From Thermothelomyces thermophilus ATCC 42464 (lineage: Eukaryota > Ascomycota > Sordariomycetes > Sordariales > Chaetomiaceae), in the NCBI RefSeq assembly GCF_000226095.1, contig NC_016475.1, positions 3,906,001 to 3,970,000 on the forward strand: a stretch of 64,000 bases of DNA. The letters run 5' to 3'. This document shows positions 1 to 10,605 of this stretch, piece after piece; position 1 is the stretch's first letter; each line of letters begins with the position of its first letter. The notes below the pieces were generated by a model that saw only the letters and a program-made list of their open reading frames with translations, did no database searches and was not told where the DNA came from. The position numbers and the translations under genes are program-made.

Positions 1-1416
1 CTGTGGCCAATGATTTTCCTGTTCTCACTGAGGTTCTAGTATTTTGCAAGTCATTGTGGATCGAACAGGTTTGCCAAGTATGCTCGATTAATATATGGTG
101 CGACGTGATAGAAAGTCATCTCACTTGTCTTTGCCAAAGATCCACCAAGGGCATGTTAACCTGACTTGGGGCGTGTTATTGAGTTCACGCCGAAACGAAG
201 TCTTCAACTCGCAGGTGGTGCTCCAACCGCAGGCCATTATCCGCCGCAAAGGGTTGGTCGAGCCATATTATTATACAGATGTCCGTAACAAAGAGGTAAA
301 TAACGAAGGTGACCTGGGTACAAGTTTGGTTACACCTAGGAGTGAGGGGGCCCGCACAAGGTAGAAGCCCGCCGGCTTTTCTTTTTCCATCTACATTTTA
401 GCAGTGGATCGTCGACCTCGACCCTGTACGAATGACAAGAGGTCACTGAGACGAACGTGTTAACCAGACGACAGACATGGACGAGACTACTAACACGGAT
501 CAGACTGGTAAGAGTCTGTGTAAGTGATTTTGCTTTTTTCCTTCGTCCTCCCTGTTCGTTAGGTTGTTATGTTGTTTTTCTGTATAAACCAACGTTGGTA
601 GGCAGCCGTAACCCGCAGAACCGCAGATCATATCTGTTGCACTGCCGAGGACGGTTTGTCCAGATCGATCAGGCGCGGAGAGGCAGGTCAGAAGGTCATC
701 TGGGTACGTTTCAACCAGGCTTTGCTGGCAGAGTGGTTGATCTATTCCTTCGTGTCCCTTGTTGTTTCATAAGCGAGACATTACATCTTTTCTCCCCCAT
801 AGATGCGTTCTGTTGAGCCATCGGTGTGTGTAATCACGTCTCTCTACCCTCACGTTCAAAGTTACCAGGGTCCTCTTCCCATCTCGTCGCTCATTGATAC
901 ATGAGTCTTCACAAGCCTCTTGCAATTCCAGGTACATCTCTGCTTTTTCTTGTTTATTTTCAGAGACAAGACATAGGCCAGCCTTTGACCTTCCCATCTC
1001 TTCCCTCATCCGCAAGGCCAGTCCTCCTAGGGTGGCGAGTTCATGTCAGAGAAATGTTTGTCACAGCAGAGCAACGTATCTGCGAGTATAGCAAGACCGC
1101 CACGTGTGGTACACCGACACGTCGATGTCGTGGCCCCGGGAAGAATCAGCGACTTCCATTGCCGAGCCAGCACCTCAGAGTGCTAAAGTATTACTTGAAC
1201 AAGGCGGCGAATGGCGGTGCAGACATTGCTCACCACGCGGGTCCTTTTGATATTCTTTTCATTTCCCCCAGTTTCCAAATCTCACGATTTTCCATTGCTT
1301 CCTCACCCTCTTTCGCAACAAAGCGAAGTTCCTCCCTCCTTACCCTTTGATTTTCTCTTTCCGCTTTGCCAACTGACCACCACGAACGGCCGACAGCCTC
1401 CGAGATATACGTCAGC
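1..1416. other. Intergenic / upstream region without a recognisable gene
   Basis: Several short open frames cross this stretch (for example 457-816 and 901-1350, both +). None shows a domain, a credible start or a splice pattern, and they overlap one another in different frames. The last 150 bases are pyrimidine-rich on the + strand (around 1240-1375), as is common just upstream of fungal coding starts, and probably hold the promoter and 5' UTR of the gene at 1417. Nothing else is supported. Confidence 0.5.
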
Positions 1417-1674
1417 ATGGCCCGCGTCATGTTGGGGAACTCGCCCGATGCTTTCGAGGGCTCCTTCGTCAAGGGTTACGAGAAAGGTTTCGAGAGTGGC
1501 TGGGCTCTCGGCTTCGAGCATGGCAGAAAGGAAGGTCGCCGCGAGGTGGTTGTTCAAAAGAATAAAGGTACCGATAATCCCTATGCCGAGATCGCCGAGG
1601 TTCACCGATGCTGCTGTAAGTCTTAATCCTCTCGGGTCTCCGATTCTCCACTGTTCTCTCCTCCCCCCCCCCCC

Positions 1675-1760
<86 letters not shown>

Positions 1761-3075
1761 TCTCTCTAGAGTCTTCAATTGTCACAGGCTGGTGGTACGG
1801 AGAGCTCGCAACACACTCTGGCTAACCACATAATTAACCTACCTGTTTCATGCAGGCCCCTCTTCGACCTTGAGCCGCCAAAAGATGTGTCTGCTGAGTG
1901 ATGCCCCCTTATACGAGGGTGGTAGTGGCGATGCCCAGTCCGTCATATCCGCCGCTGATTCCGAGAACTCGGACCTGATGGACGTTTACCACGATGCTCA
2001 GTCGCATCTCGCCTCGTCGTCTGTTCCGGGCAACAGCGGGGACAACGCGGGAACTTCGGACAGACGATTCGGGCCTGATGCCAATCACGCCGTTGGTAAT
2101 CTTGAGCCTTCGGACCAGAATTCGCTGAACCTTCACCCTGGGAACAACGGTGCCCGAGGCACTGTCACGTCCTCTCCGGGCCCTGGCAACCAGGTCAACA
2201 ACGTCCATACCAACCGTATCGTGAGTGCGGCCCATTCCCAGATGCCTGCCGCTGCCGACGACGTCACGTCTCCGGAGAAGGAAGAGAAAGAGGAAGAGGA
2301 CCTGATCTGGCTCGGCACGGCCCCCACTCCTATGATCACGGGCGAGGCTCCCAACCGCCATGACAACATGGACCCCGACACCGCCCTCACCAACCCCACG
2401 GTCAACACTCCCTCCGTCAAGGAGACCAGCAGCAACGAAGGAGGAAAGGCAGAGAAAATGGAGGAAGAAGAAGCAGCCTGCGCACCCGCACCCGCGCCCT
2501 CGACGACGACGACGATGCAGACGACGACGACGATGCAGACGACGACGAAAACGCTCTACAACATCCCGCTCCCGCCCGCGGTGCGCCCGCTGACGCCGGA
2601 CCTGAGCGTGTCCCCGCGGGCGCGGCGCGGGCCCCGCCCGGCCTACCCGGTGCTCGAGCGCGGCTTCGACGCGTACGCGCTGCGCGCCCGCGGCGCCCGC
2701 GTCGTCGAGAACCCGTGGCGCGTGCTCGTCGGCCCGCTCAGCCCCGCCTCTCGCGCCGCGTGGCGCCGCGACGCCGGCAGGGCCTACCTCCGCAGCCGGC
2801 TGGAGACCCCGACCCCGCGGATCAGGGGTGGTCGTGGTTTTGGTGGTGGTTTTGCTAACTTGCGTGTTGGTGGTGCTACTGCTGGTGGTGGTAGTAGTGG
2901 CGCTGGCGGCTGGGGCCCGAACGACGAGGAGAGGGGTGATCGGGACGGGGACTCCGGCCTGGTCTTTTGTGACATGGTCAGCGACGGCCAGGGCGTCTGG
3001 TACGTGCTGGCGACCTTTGATCGGCAGGACCGGGCCAGCAGGGCGGTCGAGGTCTTCACGGGCTACGCTTGGTGA
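1417..3075 (+). CDS. Hypothetical protein with N-terminal GX3 repeats and acidic, Gly-rich C-terminal half
   Basis: Two exons, 1417-1615 and 1856-3075, joined across a GTAAGT...TGCAG intron; the join keeps the frame and gives about 472 residues. The start is the ATG at 1417 (context CAGCATGG); the frame is open further upstream without an ATG. Residues about 20-43 are six successive tetrads starting with Gly (GYEK, GFES, GWAL, GFEH, GRKE, GRRE). This resembles a short form of the deca-GX3 motif known from the Yae1/Lto1 family. The middle (residues about 120-260) is acidic, polar and probably disordered. A Gly-rich stretch follows near residue 385, and then a short ordered-looking end (LVFCDMVSD, WYVLATFDRQ). 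The rest matches no domain I know, so the Yae1-like resemblance is only a motif-level suggestion. It stands alone, head-to-tail with no obvious partner. Confidence 0.6.
1663..1756. repeat. Poly-C tract followed by (TC)n microsatellite inside an intron
   Basis: About 14 C at 1663-1676, then TTTC and some 39 TC dinucleotides to 1756. It lies within the 240-nt intron of the GX3-repeat gene, between the donor at 1616 and the acceptor at 1855, on the pyrimidine-rich sense strand. Confidence 0.95.
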
Positions 3076-4117
3076 GTGCTCCCAATTGTGTCTTTTCAGG
3101 GAGGAAGGAAAGAAGACGTTCTTGATCGTCGTGTTGATCAGAAGCTGACTCCTCGGACCGTGCGTGCGTGCGCGTATTTATTTAGCGGGGGCTCGATCAT
3201 GTGGGCCTGGATTTTCCAGGAGGAAGAGTGAAAATATCTCTCTCTCTCGAATACCTACCGTGGGATGTGCGAGGGCAAACAGTGGGAAGGGGGTGCAGTG
3301 CATTGATCTCGCTCGAAGTTGGCTTCGGCGAAGTACTGGGATTGAAGTTGAAGTGAGTTTCAAGGACTGGTCAAAATGACTTGGCTAAGGAATGATGGGG
3401 GGGATCCGAACCCATGCTCTCTGAGTTCCAATCAATTGCTATCTCACATTTCAGTTCAAAGTAGATAGTCTATTAGTGCCTTTCTGCCATGGGGTCCTGT
3501 TCCCTACCCTTCTCATTTAGACCATATATCGTCCCATAATTAATAGTAGGCGACGTTAAGACAGCTATTATCAGCCACAGTTGGCTGCTGAGACGCCCAT
3601 AGCCAAGTCCTATAGATATAAGAAAGCTAGCTACGAGGCTGGAGCATTACAGTCCCATGCCCCGATGATTGATTTCGTTGTTCCGGAACTGCTTCCACCG
3701 ACATCGCAAGGCGAAGGATCGGAAAGGCTCTGAGAACCAGGAGCAGGGCGGCCGTGTGACATGCGGACCGTTGCCGCCGTGACGTTTTTTTTTTTTTTTT
3801 TTTTTTTTGGCCTTCAGACCGCAGAAAGTTCACAGAAGTTTTGCTGCTAGCGTAATTAGATGTTTGTTTCCTTGCTGGTTGTGCAGCTCATTGTCATCGT
3901 CAACACCTTCACTAATTATCCGAACCTGTAATTATGCCAGTGAGCTACAAGCTAATTACAATCTGATTATTTTAATTCAATAGCTCAACGAGAAATTACT
4001 CATAAGTTGACAAACAACGTTAGACCTTGCGTTTCCACAAACTAATTACCTGCCCTCCCGATTGCAGGTCCCGTTGTCACCAAGTCAAACCTCTGCTGAC
4101 CCCCTGCACAGCCCTCC
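3076..4117. other. Intergenic region with a dispersed repeat and a poly-T tract
   Basis: It holds copy A of a dispersed repeat (about 3214-3540), a run of about 26 T near 3784-3809, and AT-rich sequence with several AATTA motifs. No credible coding frame is seen. The gene on the left ends at 3075 and the one on the right converges on it, so this is a shared 3' region. Confidence 0.6.
3214..3540 (+). repeat. Dispersed repeat, copy A (AT-richer copy)
   Basis: Collinear by eye with 10016-10335 in the same orientation, sharing for example GGGCAAACAGTGGGA, GCTTGGCTTC-like and GAACCCATG blocks and ending at TTTAGACC. Where the copies differ, copy A mostly has T or A opposite C or G in copy B, especially after about 3405. 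No open frame, terminal repeat or target duplication is evident, so the element class is unknown. Confidence 0.75.
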
Positions 4118-6459
4118 TCATATCAAGATAGAAACAGCAGTAAAGCCCGGATCGAGCACCATATACGGAATGCTCCCCTTATCCATAGCAGCGCTATTGT
4201 AGAAGAACTTCTTCTGCAGCGCCTGCAGATCGCCGTAGAGCTTCCGGCTGGCCTCTCTAACGGCCTGCTCGGCCGGCGACGTCTTGTACTTGTACACATT
4301 CCACTGGCTCGCCGCGTAGTTGAGCAGACTCCGGTCCGCCTCGACCCGGAAGCTGAGCAGCCAGGGCACCTGTGCGGCAAGCAGCCACTGGCGCTGGCGG
4401 TTGATCGGTAGCGCCGCCACGAGATCCGGCTCCTTGTACGCCCTGAGCTGCTCGAGCGTCCTCGGCGGAGGCCGGCACAGGGACGGCGGCTTGGCGACCA
4501 CGAACGCCTGGTAGAAGTTCTGCAGGTAGTTGACGGCGCTGTGGAAGGGGGACGCGATGTGGATGCACATGGTGACCGCGTCTACTAGCTGGTCGATCGT
4601 CTTGATCTCCGGGAAGGACGGTATGGACGCGGCCGTCTTGACCTCTCGCACCCAGTCTTGGATCGGCTTGTCGGCGGCAACGCTAGCGTCGGTGGGAAAG
4701 GATAGGAGGAGCTTCGATTTCACGTAGGTGCGTAGCGTACACCAGAGCGCGAGTATGTTCTTGGCGTACGGGTAGTTCTTGTACCGCGGGTGCTCCAGGC
4801 CTTCCGGGGTGTTGGGAAACCCTCGGCGGTCGAGATCGTTGGGCACATAGCTCTTCACGAAATCGTACGTGTCGTAGGCGTGGCGTATGTAGCTGTAGCA
4901 CTGGTCGAGGCTGATTCCCACGAGATCGGAAATGATTTGCGGGATGAGAGTGACCCGCGCCCCGGCGTTGAGCGAGAGGGTCTTGTACCAGTGCGGCGAC
5001 AGGATTTTATAGACTGCGTGTGTCATGGGGATGGTGCGATTGGTCGCCACGATGATGGCTTCCTCGACGAAGTGAGAGAGCGTGAGGTGTACGGCCAGTT
5101 CGTGGCGCATCCAGTCGGTCACCTGAGCGGATGTTTTCGCACACCGCCAGGGCCAGTCCTCCTTTTCGCCGTTGGATGGATCGCTCGGCGCCATGCGCCG
5201 GTTGAAAATGGTGACGGACTTCTCCATAGACCCCTTGTAGTCGATGCAGATAGCGATGGGATGCAGCTTGCCGTCCTCGTGGAGTTGGAACAAGCTCACT
5301 GCGCCCACGGCCCAGTTGTCGTCGGCACCCGGCGGCTTGTATTGCACAACGGCCTCGGGATCAGAGACTCCGATCGCCTTGCGTAGATAGCTTCCATCTT
5401 GTACAAAGAGCGACGCCGGGTCGGCCTTGGAGAGGGCGCTGACCCATTTGCCGTAGCCGCCAATCTCGGCAGCCTTCTTGAAGCCGGCGATCCAGGATGG
5501 TGACGCCCTGGTGATGGTCGTTGGGTTGGTTCCGGTGAACTGCTGATCTGCAAACCGGCGATCGCTATACCAGTCGTCCAGCAAGCCGATATTGCCACCT
5601 CTGGCGAGGTCGGTTCCGCATTTGCGGTGGTGCCTATTGTAGTCCACCACATCCTGGATATTGATCCCCTTTTCCGGCTCGCCACCGTACGCTACGGCCC
5701 GCAGCTTCTCGAGTATCCACTCCTTTGTTCGTCCGCGAAAGCCATCTTCGTCCGGAGTGATCTTCTGTAAAATCACCTGCGTCTCAATCAGGCCTATCTT
5801 GTTGAATATGGCAAACAAGCTGTAGTCCTGGTCTGAGGGAATGTGTTCAAGGTGTGGCGGGTAAGGGGCCGGCGTCCCGTCCGCGTTTTTAGGGTATGCC
5901 GAATATTGATACAGCTTCCTCTGCTCTTCTAGGCTCATGAGCCGAGGTAAGGACGGCTCAACACCCAAGACGTCAAAGAGCGAGGCATACCTGAAACGAG
6001 TGTGAGTGCGCCGCGCCCTTCATGATAATGATTGCTGTCTGGTCTCGGAACAGAAAGGAGTGGTGAACCAGAGAAAGACAAGACAAGACAAGATGCCGAG
6101 TGGGCTTACCTCCGCTCGATCCGAGCATACGCCTCTGCCAGGGCAAGCTGTGTGCCCATGTAGGTGCCCTCCACGATGTTTCCCTCGGGCTCCTTTACCT
6201 TCGTGGGATCTTTGGGATCGAGGGTGGGGTACAGTCTAAGCTTCAACAGCTCATTGTTGAACACGCCCGGGTCAAAGGACGGCAAAGGGGCATGTTCCAC
6301 CGCCTCGGGCGCAATCTGTGAAAAGTACTCCTCCTCCGAAGGGTGTTTGAGAATAGTGTGCGGATCTGGAAGGGCAGCTGCCACGTGTGGCGGAGGCGTA
6401 GGCAGGTTGGGTCGCCCTGCCGCGCCCGATGCTGCGCCATGCTGAGTAACAGATTGCAT
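4118..6459 (-). CDS. Lipoxygenase (fungal LOX family)
   Basis: Two exons, 6459-6110 and 5990-4118, joined across a GTAAGC...TTTCAG intron (5991-6109) and giving 740 residues. Lipoxygenases insert O2 into linoleic or linolenic acid to form hydroperoxides. The metal-binding signature is present: HLTLSH followed by VEEAIIVATNRTIP and the PHWYKTL block near residues 415-450, then FHSAVNYLQNF near residue 600 with the third His and the Asn ligand, and a C-terminal Ile. There is no signal peptide and the start is polar and Pro-rich, so it should be intracellular, unlike secreted Mn-lipoxygenases. The C-terminus reads TAVSILI, two residues longer than the usual -SVSI type end. Whether Fe or Mn is bound, and the regiospecificity, cannot be read from sequence alone. 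A hydrolase-like gene lies upstream on the same strand, with no sign of co-regulation. Confidence 0.93.
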
Positions 6460-7497
6460 ATTGACTCGAGTTTGATGTAATTAATTGAAGAAGGGTTGAT
6501 ACTACCTGCACCTGCAACTGCAACTGCAGATGGGAGAGGAAGACCTTTTTATATTATGTTTTCTTCTTCTTCTTCTTTTTTGTTTCTTTTTTTGGGGGGG
6601 AGGTTATTAATGATTCTCTATGAGTAGATGCTATAATTGGAACCACTGAGATATAAGCCGCCATAACTTTATGCTAGGCAAACCCCGTCGTTTGTCTCCT
6701 ACATCATATCTGGCTCACCGATCCATATTCCCTCCTGAACTCACGCCGGACATTCCCGGTCAGTTTTTCTCCTACCTCGTCATATCTTGGTCACAGGTGC
6801 ATATGACTTCTAAACTCATGCGTGACATTCGGCCAGTTTGTCTTCTGCATCGTACTTCGCTTCACGTGCGAAGGCTCCCTGTCAACAGGCGGACGCGCGG
6901 CATGTAGCAAGCATCACGCCAGAGGGACGCAAAGTCGGCATAATTAGACAGTCCTTGGGGATGGGATCGGGCTTATCCTCCGGCAGGCCTCATCAGCTGA
7001 CAATTTGCTCGGTGACTGGGTTCTGGAACTTCACCTAACATTGGAGGCGATGGCTCTAGAAGGATGGGTGTGATGATCGTAAGTGTATTACCTGCACAAT
7101 AATGTCACGATTGTGACTTTACGGATTATCAAAACTCAAAACGGCCAGCGACTTCTAATAGTCATTCGGCGCTGAACCCAGGTCAGTATTAATCAACGGG
7201 TCGGCCGAAGTAGAACTTGCTGGGATTGCTTCTTTGGCTAACCAACGAAACGACTTCGGCGATGGAGTGAAGGAGATAATTAGATGCCTATAATTATGTA
7301 ATTACCTATGAAATCTTCACGACTATGCCCCCTATTCCACCCGATTGGGCCCATTTAGCCTAAAGCTTGAACACCATAGTAGTGTGGAAGAGCGTGCGTG
7401 ATCGATGAATATTCCATGAGATATGCTTGTTAAGTGGAGTGGTACTGTACCTAAATACAGCAAGGTGAAGTATTTATTTACAACATTTGTTCGCTAA
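6460..7497. other. Intergenic region; lipoxygenase promoter side
   Basis: Just upstream of the lipoxygenase start are tandem CTGCAA/CTGCAC hexamers (about 6509-6527) and T/CTT-rich tracts (about 6538-6592). The rest is AT-rich, and the small frames in it have no recognisable product. Confidence 0.5.
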
Positions 7498-8952
7498 TTA
7501 AGCAATCTCGTTCCCATTAACGGCCTCGAACAACTTCGCCTCCATTCCGTTTTCATAAGCATCCGCTCCAAGAGGATAATGCGCCCCAAACAGGTGCCCC
7601 TTCCCCTTCTTGGTATAGAACACCGAGTCCTTGTCGTAGCCCGAGTCCCGATCATCCCGATGGCCCACAACGCCCAAAACAGCCACGAAGTCTGTCTGGT
7701 GCGCAAAGTGCTCGGTAATCATCGCGTAGTTGCTAAGGGAATCCTCGGTCCCGTCCACGACAACCCGCCAGTCGATGCTCGGGTTACCGAATGTGAACAC
7801 CCTCAGCCGTTCCCTCATCTCCCGCGTCCGATTGGAGTCTTTGCTGATCTCCTGCACCAGTGTTTGCAGCGCCAGCCGCAAGATCATACACCCCTGGGAA
7901 TGGGCGATCATGACGACCTTGTCGGGGACGCTCCCGTCAGCGGGCCAGAGTGCGTCCCTGAGCTCTTGTTCCAGGATCGCCTGCGCGGCCTTGCTGCTCC
8001 GTGTGCGCTCGATATTGGCGTTCGTCTCGGCGGCGCTCCGCTCTCCGGCGCACTCGATGAGGTCCCAGAGGATGCCGTCGCTTCTGTTATAGATGCCTTT
8101 GACTTCCCTCTTGAACGTGTCGCGGATTTTGTCGCACGAGAGCCGAAACCAGACGAGCTCGTTAGCAATGCCGTTGATGAATAACCATTTCTCATTGGGA
8201 TAATATGTCGAAGACCCCTCGAGCTTCGACACATGGGTCGGCGGCGGCGGGGCTCCGTCCTTGAAGTCGCTACGCAAGGTGATGTTCATCTCGAGGCCCT
8301 CTAGTCCATTCGACGGTACCCCTTCCCTGCCTTGCTTTAGGATAGCGGCGAGCGTTAATAAAACCCGCTGCACTTGGTAGACGACGGCGTGTCGGTTCGC
8401 ATCCCGACGAAGGTCTAACTCGTTGTAGGGGTTGTCCCGACCGGGAAATTCACCCCCGTCCTTCTCGATCGTGCCACCGGCGGTTGCAAATCTGGGGATA
8501 ACGTTTTCCGGCTGGATCATGTCGAGTATGAATTGGAAGAGATCGGACAAGTGGTCGAGGATAAAGCCCAAGGTGGTCTCGTTTGTATCGTTGGTAAAGA
8601 TACCCCTGACGATGAGCGCTGCTGCACTCAAACTCTGCGTCAGGGCCTCGAGGGAGTGGCCTATCACCTCGAGAATCAAATCAACAATCGCCGTATCTCC
8701 TGCAGCGGCGAACACATCCGTCGCAAATCGGAGAGCGGCATCTGCAACGCGGCTGCTTAGCGCGCGACTGGAGGTGTTGATCGCCGTTGTGATGATTCCG
8801 TCGTCTCGGACTTGGAGACCTGTCGTCTTAACTTTCTGGCCAACATTTTTCGCCATCGACAGGGCATCGTATATGGCTTTGGAGAAAGTTCTGGGCCAGT
8901 TGGGTAGCGCCTTCGCCCCAGCAACCGCTAAGTCACCCACGATGTTCGTCAT
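7498..8952 (-). CDS. Putative serine hydrolase of the alpha/beta-hydrolase (lipase-like) fold
   Basis: A single-exon frame of 484 residues. The strongest mark is the nucleophile-elbow-like string VVMIAHSQGCMI near residue 347, a G/A-x-S-x-G variant with Ala in the first position. It is preceded by KWLFINGIANE, which resembles the strand and oxyanion-loop region of such enzymes, and followed by candidate acid and His residues (GTEDSL; GAHYPLG near the C-terminus). Residues 1-150 are helical, without a signal peptide. The substrate is unknown; lipase, cutinase-like or purely structural roles are all possible. The frame stays open upstream of the ATG to about 9079 (GKSGQLTLTIFKG, RRHILGTKFFTTG), directly after a TTAG that could be a splice acceptor. 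The true start may therefore be in an upstream exon that I could not locate. Confidence 0.7.
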   Translation of the reverse strand: MTNIVGDLAVAGAKALPNWPRTFSKAIYDALSMAKNVGQKVKTTGLQVRDDGIITTAINTSSRALSSRVADAALRFATDVFAAAGDTAIVDLILEVIGHSLEALTQSLSAAALIVRGIFTNDTNETTLGFILDHLSDLFQFILDMIQPENVIPRFATAGGTIEKDGGEFPGRDNPYNELDLRRDANRHAVVYQVQRVLLTLAAILKQGREGVPSNGLEGLEMNITLRSDFKDGAPPPPTHVSKLEGSSTYYPNEKWLFINGIANELVWFRLSCDKIRDTFKREVKGIYNRSDGILWDLIECAGERSAAETNANIERTRSSKAAQAILEQELRDALWPADGSVPDKVVMIAHSQGCMILRLALQTLVQEISKDSNRTREMRERLRVFTFGNPSIDWRVVVDGTEDSLSNYAMITEHFAHQTDFVAVLGVVGHRDDRDSGYDKDSVFYTKKGKGHLFGAHYPLGADAYENGMEAKLFEAVNGNEIA

Positions 8953-10605
8953 GATCCCGATAGTGTTGATCGGAATATCGATCCACGTCTCAAGGCAACC
9001 GGTTGTAAAGAACTTCGTCCCTAAGATGTGTCGTCTTGTGCCCTTGAAGATAGTTAATGTTAGCTGGCCTGACTTCCCCTAATTCTCACAAAGTTTCTGT
9101 TATGCTTGCGATGTCGGACACACGTTGCCAAAGACTCCGAGCAAACCGCCCGTGAATGTTTGCCTCAGTAAACCCCATGAATCTCGCGATATCGGATCTG
9201 ACCTGGTACCATCACCTTTTGTTTCCTTTCCCCTCCTCCGCCCCAGGGGATGCGTAACCGCAATGGTAATGGACATGACATTGGGTTTACGTTTCTGGCT
9301 AGGTCAGGTCTGTTGAGAGTAGTCATTTGGACGTCATTTAGATACATAGTACCTGTCTAGACCGAGGCATCTCTTCCTGAACTCACATGTCGTATCTTGA
9401 GGGAAGTGGCAACATTTGTGAGAGCTCAGTGAATTCCTCTTAATTAATTAGGTGGTCGAGACGCACTTGGCGCTTGACAAACATTGCACCGGAGCAAACA
9501 AAAAATACGGACACAACGCAGAGTGTATAATCTCGCGGGGAGCATTCGATTCGGTATGAACTACGAATTGGGCCGAGACATATTGCCGTACAGGTAGAGA
9601 CACCAGTAGATGGTGCAGTTTCGGCCCGAGGTTCACTGCCCGCACATCAGGCCTTCTGGATGATTAATGTGCCTCGGCGACCAAACCTACGAAGAGAAGG
9701 ACGCGAGAATAAGGCTTGGAGAGGGAAGTAGCGAGGAAGCTCACAAACCCTCGCGAAGGAGACCAAACGTTTGAGCAACGCCATGGTAGGAACACAAGAG
9801 GTTGGAGATGATATGCGTAGCAAAGAGGAGATAATAGAAGAGAGGATAGAGAGATTAGGAGGGACAGAGTGGCGACGTATTTACCAAGGATAATCGGTGT
9901 CGACGTCGAGCATCGTGTACTAGGAGTAAGAGCCTTGGGTTGAGGAACCAAGCGGTAGGCCTAGTGGGGCCAGGCAGAGGAAGTAGAAATGGCGTTGCTC
10001 TCTCCGAAACATGCATTCCAGGAAGAAGAGTGAAGAATCTCTCTCCCAAATACCTAGGTCGTGGGCAAGGGGCAAACAGTGGGAGGACTGGAGCGCATTG
10101 ACTTCGCTCGAGCTTGGCTTCAGCGAGGCGTTGGAAGCTGAAGTCCAAGTGAGTTCCAAGGATTGGTCGAATGAATAACTAAACAATGATAGGGGTCCGG
10201 AACCCATGTTATGTTCTCTGGGCCCGAATTGCCGGTTCGCATTTCGGTTCAAGGGAAGATAGCCCAGCAGTCACTTCTGGCCGCGAGGTTCTTTGCCTCC
10301 CCTTCCTGCGTTTAGACCCTCTATCTCACAATTCCTCTTTCCCCTATGTTGCCTGCCACGGAACGCCACTAAGGGGGAGCCTGGGTAAAGTACCTTAGGT
10401 CTGTACTTTCAGGCCAAAGCGAGGGATATCACGGAAGTAAGACCTCCCTGGAGGTTTGAGAGAAGGAGGTCAAGGGTTGATCAAAACTGACGGACCACAG
10501 GTTGAGTAGACGTCCTGACGATGGGTGGCCGGCTGCACGGCTACCCACCTAATTAGACGTGGATACGGTCTAATTATATCGAAAAGCATCAAGGCTTGTC
10601 CAAAG
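8953..10605. other. Intergenic region with dispersed repeat copy B
   Basis: It contains copy B of the dispersed repeat (10016-10335). A short hydrophobic minus-strand frame at 9664-9951 has a signal-peptide-like segment, but without homology or splice support I do not call it a gene. A possible upstream exon of the hydrolase gene may lie near 8953-9120. Confidence 0.5.
10016..10335 (+). repeat. Dispersed repeat, copy B (GC-richer copy)
   Basis: Partner of 3214-3540 in direct orientation about 6.8 kb away. It keeps more C and G at the sites where the two copies differ. It has no coding frame of its own, and similarity fades outside the stated bounds. Confidence 0.75.

Noticed and set aside
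3060-3110. A GTGAGT donor at the end of the GX3-repeat gene, suggesting a further exon
   Set aside because: The next CAG acceptor is only about 28 nt away, too short for an intron, and the in-frame TGA gives a sensible end.
3398-3412. A GGGTTCGGATCCC-like T-arm on the minus strand, suggesting a tRNA
   Set aside because: No acceptor stem, D-arm or anticodon arm fits around it, and the equivalent bases in repeat copy B differ.
9664-9951. A short minus-strand frame with a signal-peptide-like hydrophobic segment
   Set aside because: It stands alone with no conserved pattern, next to the dispersed repeat; hydrophobicity alone does not support a gene.
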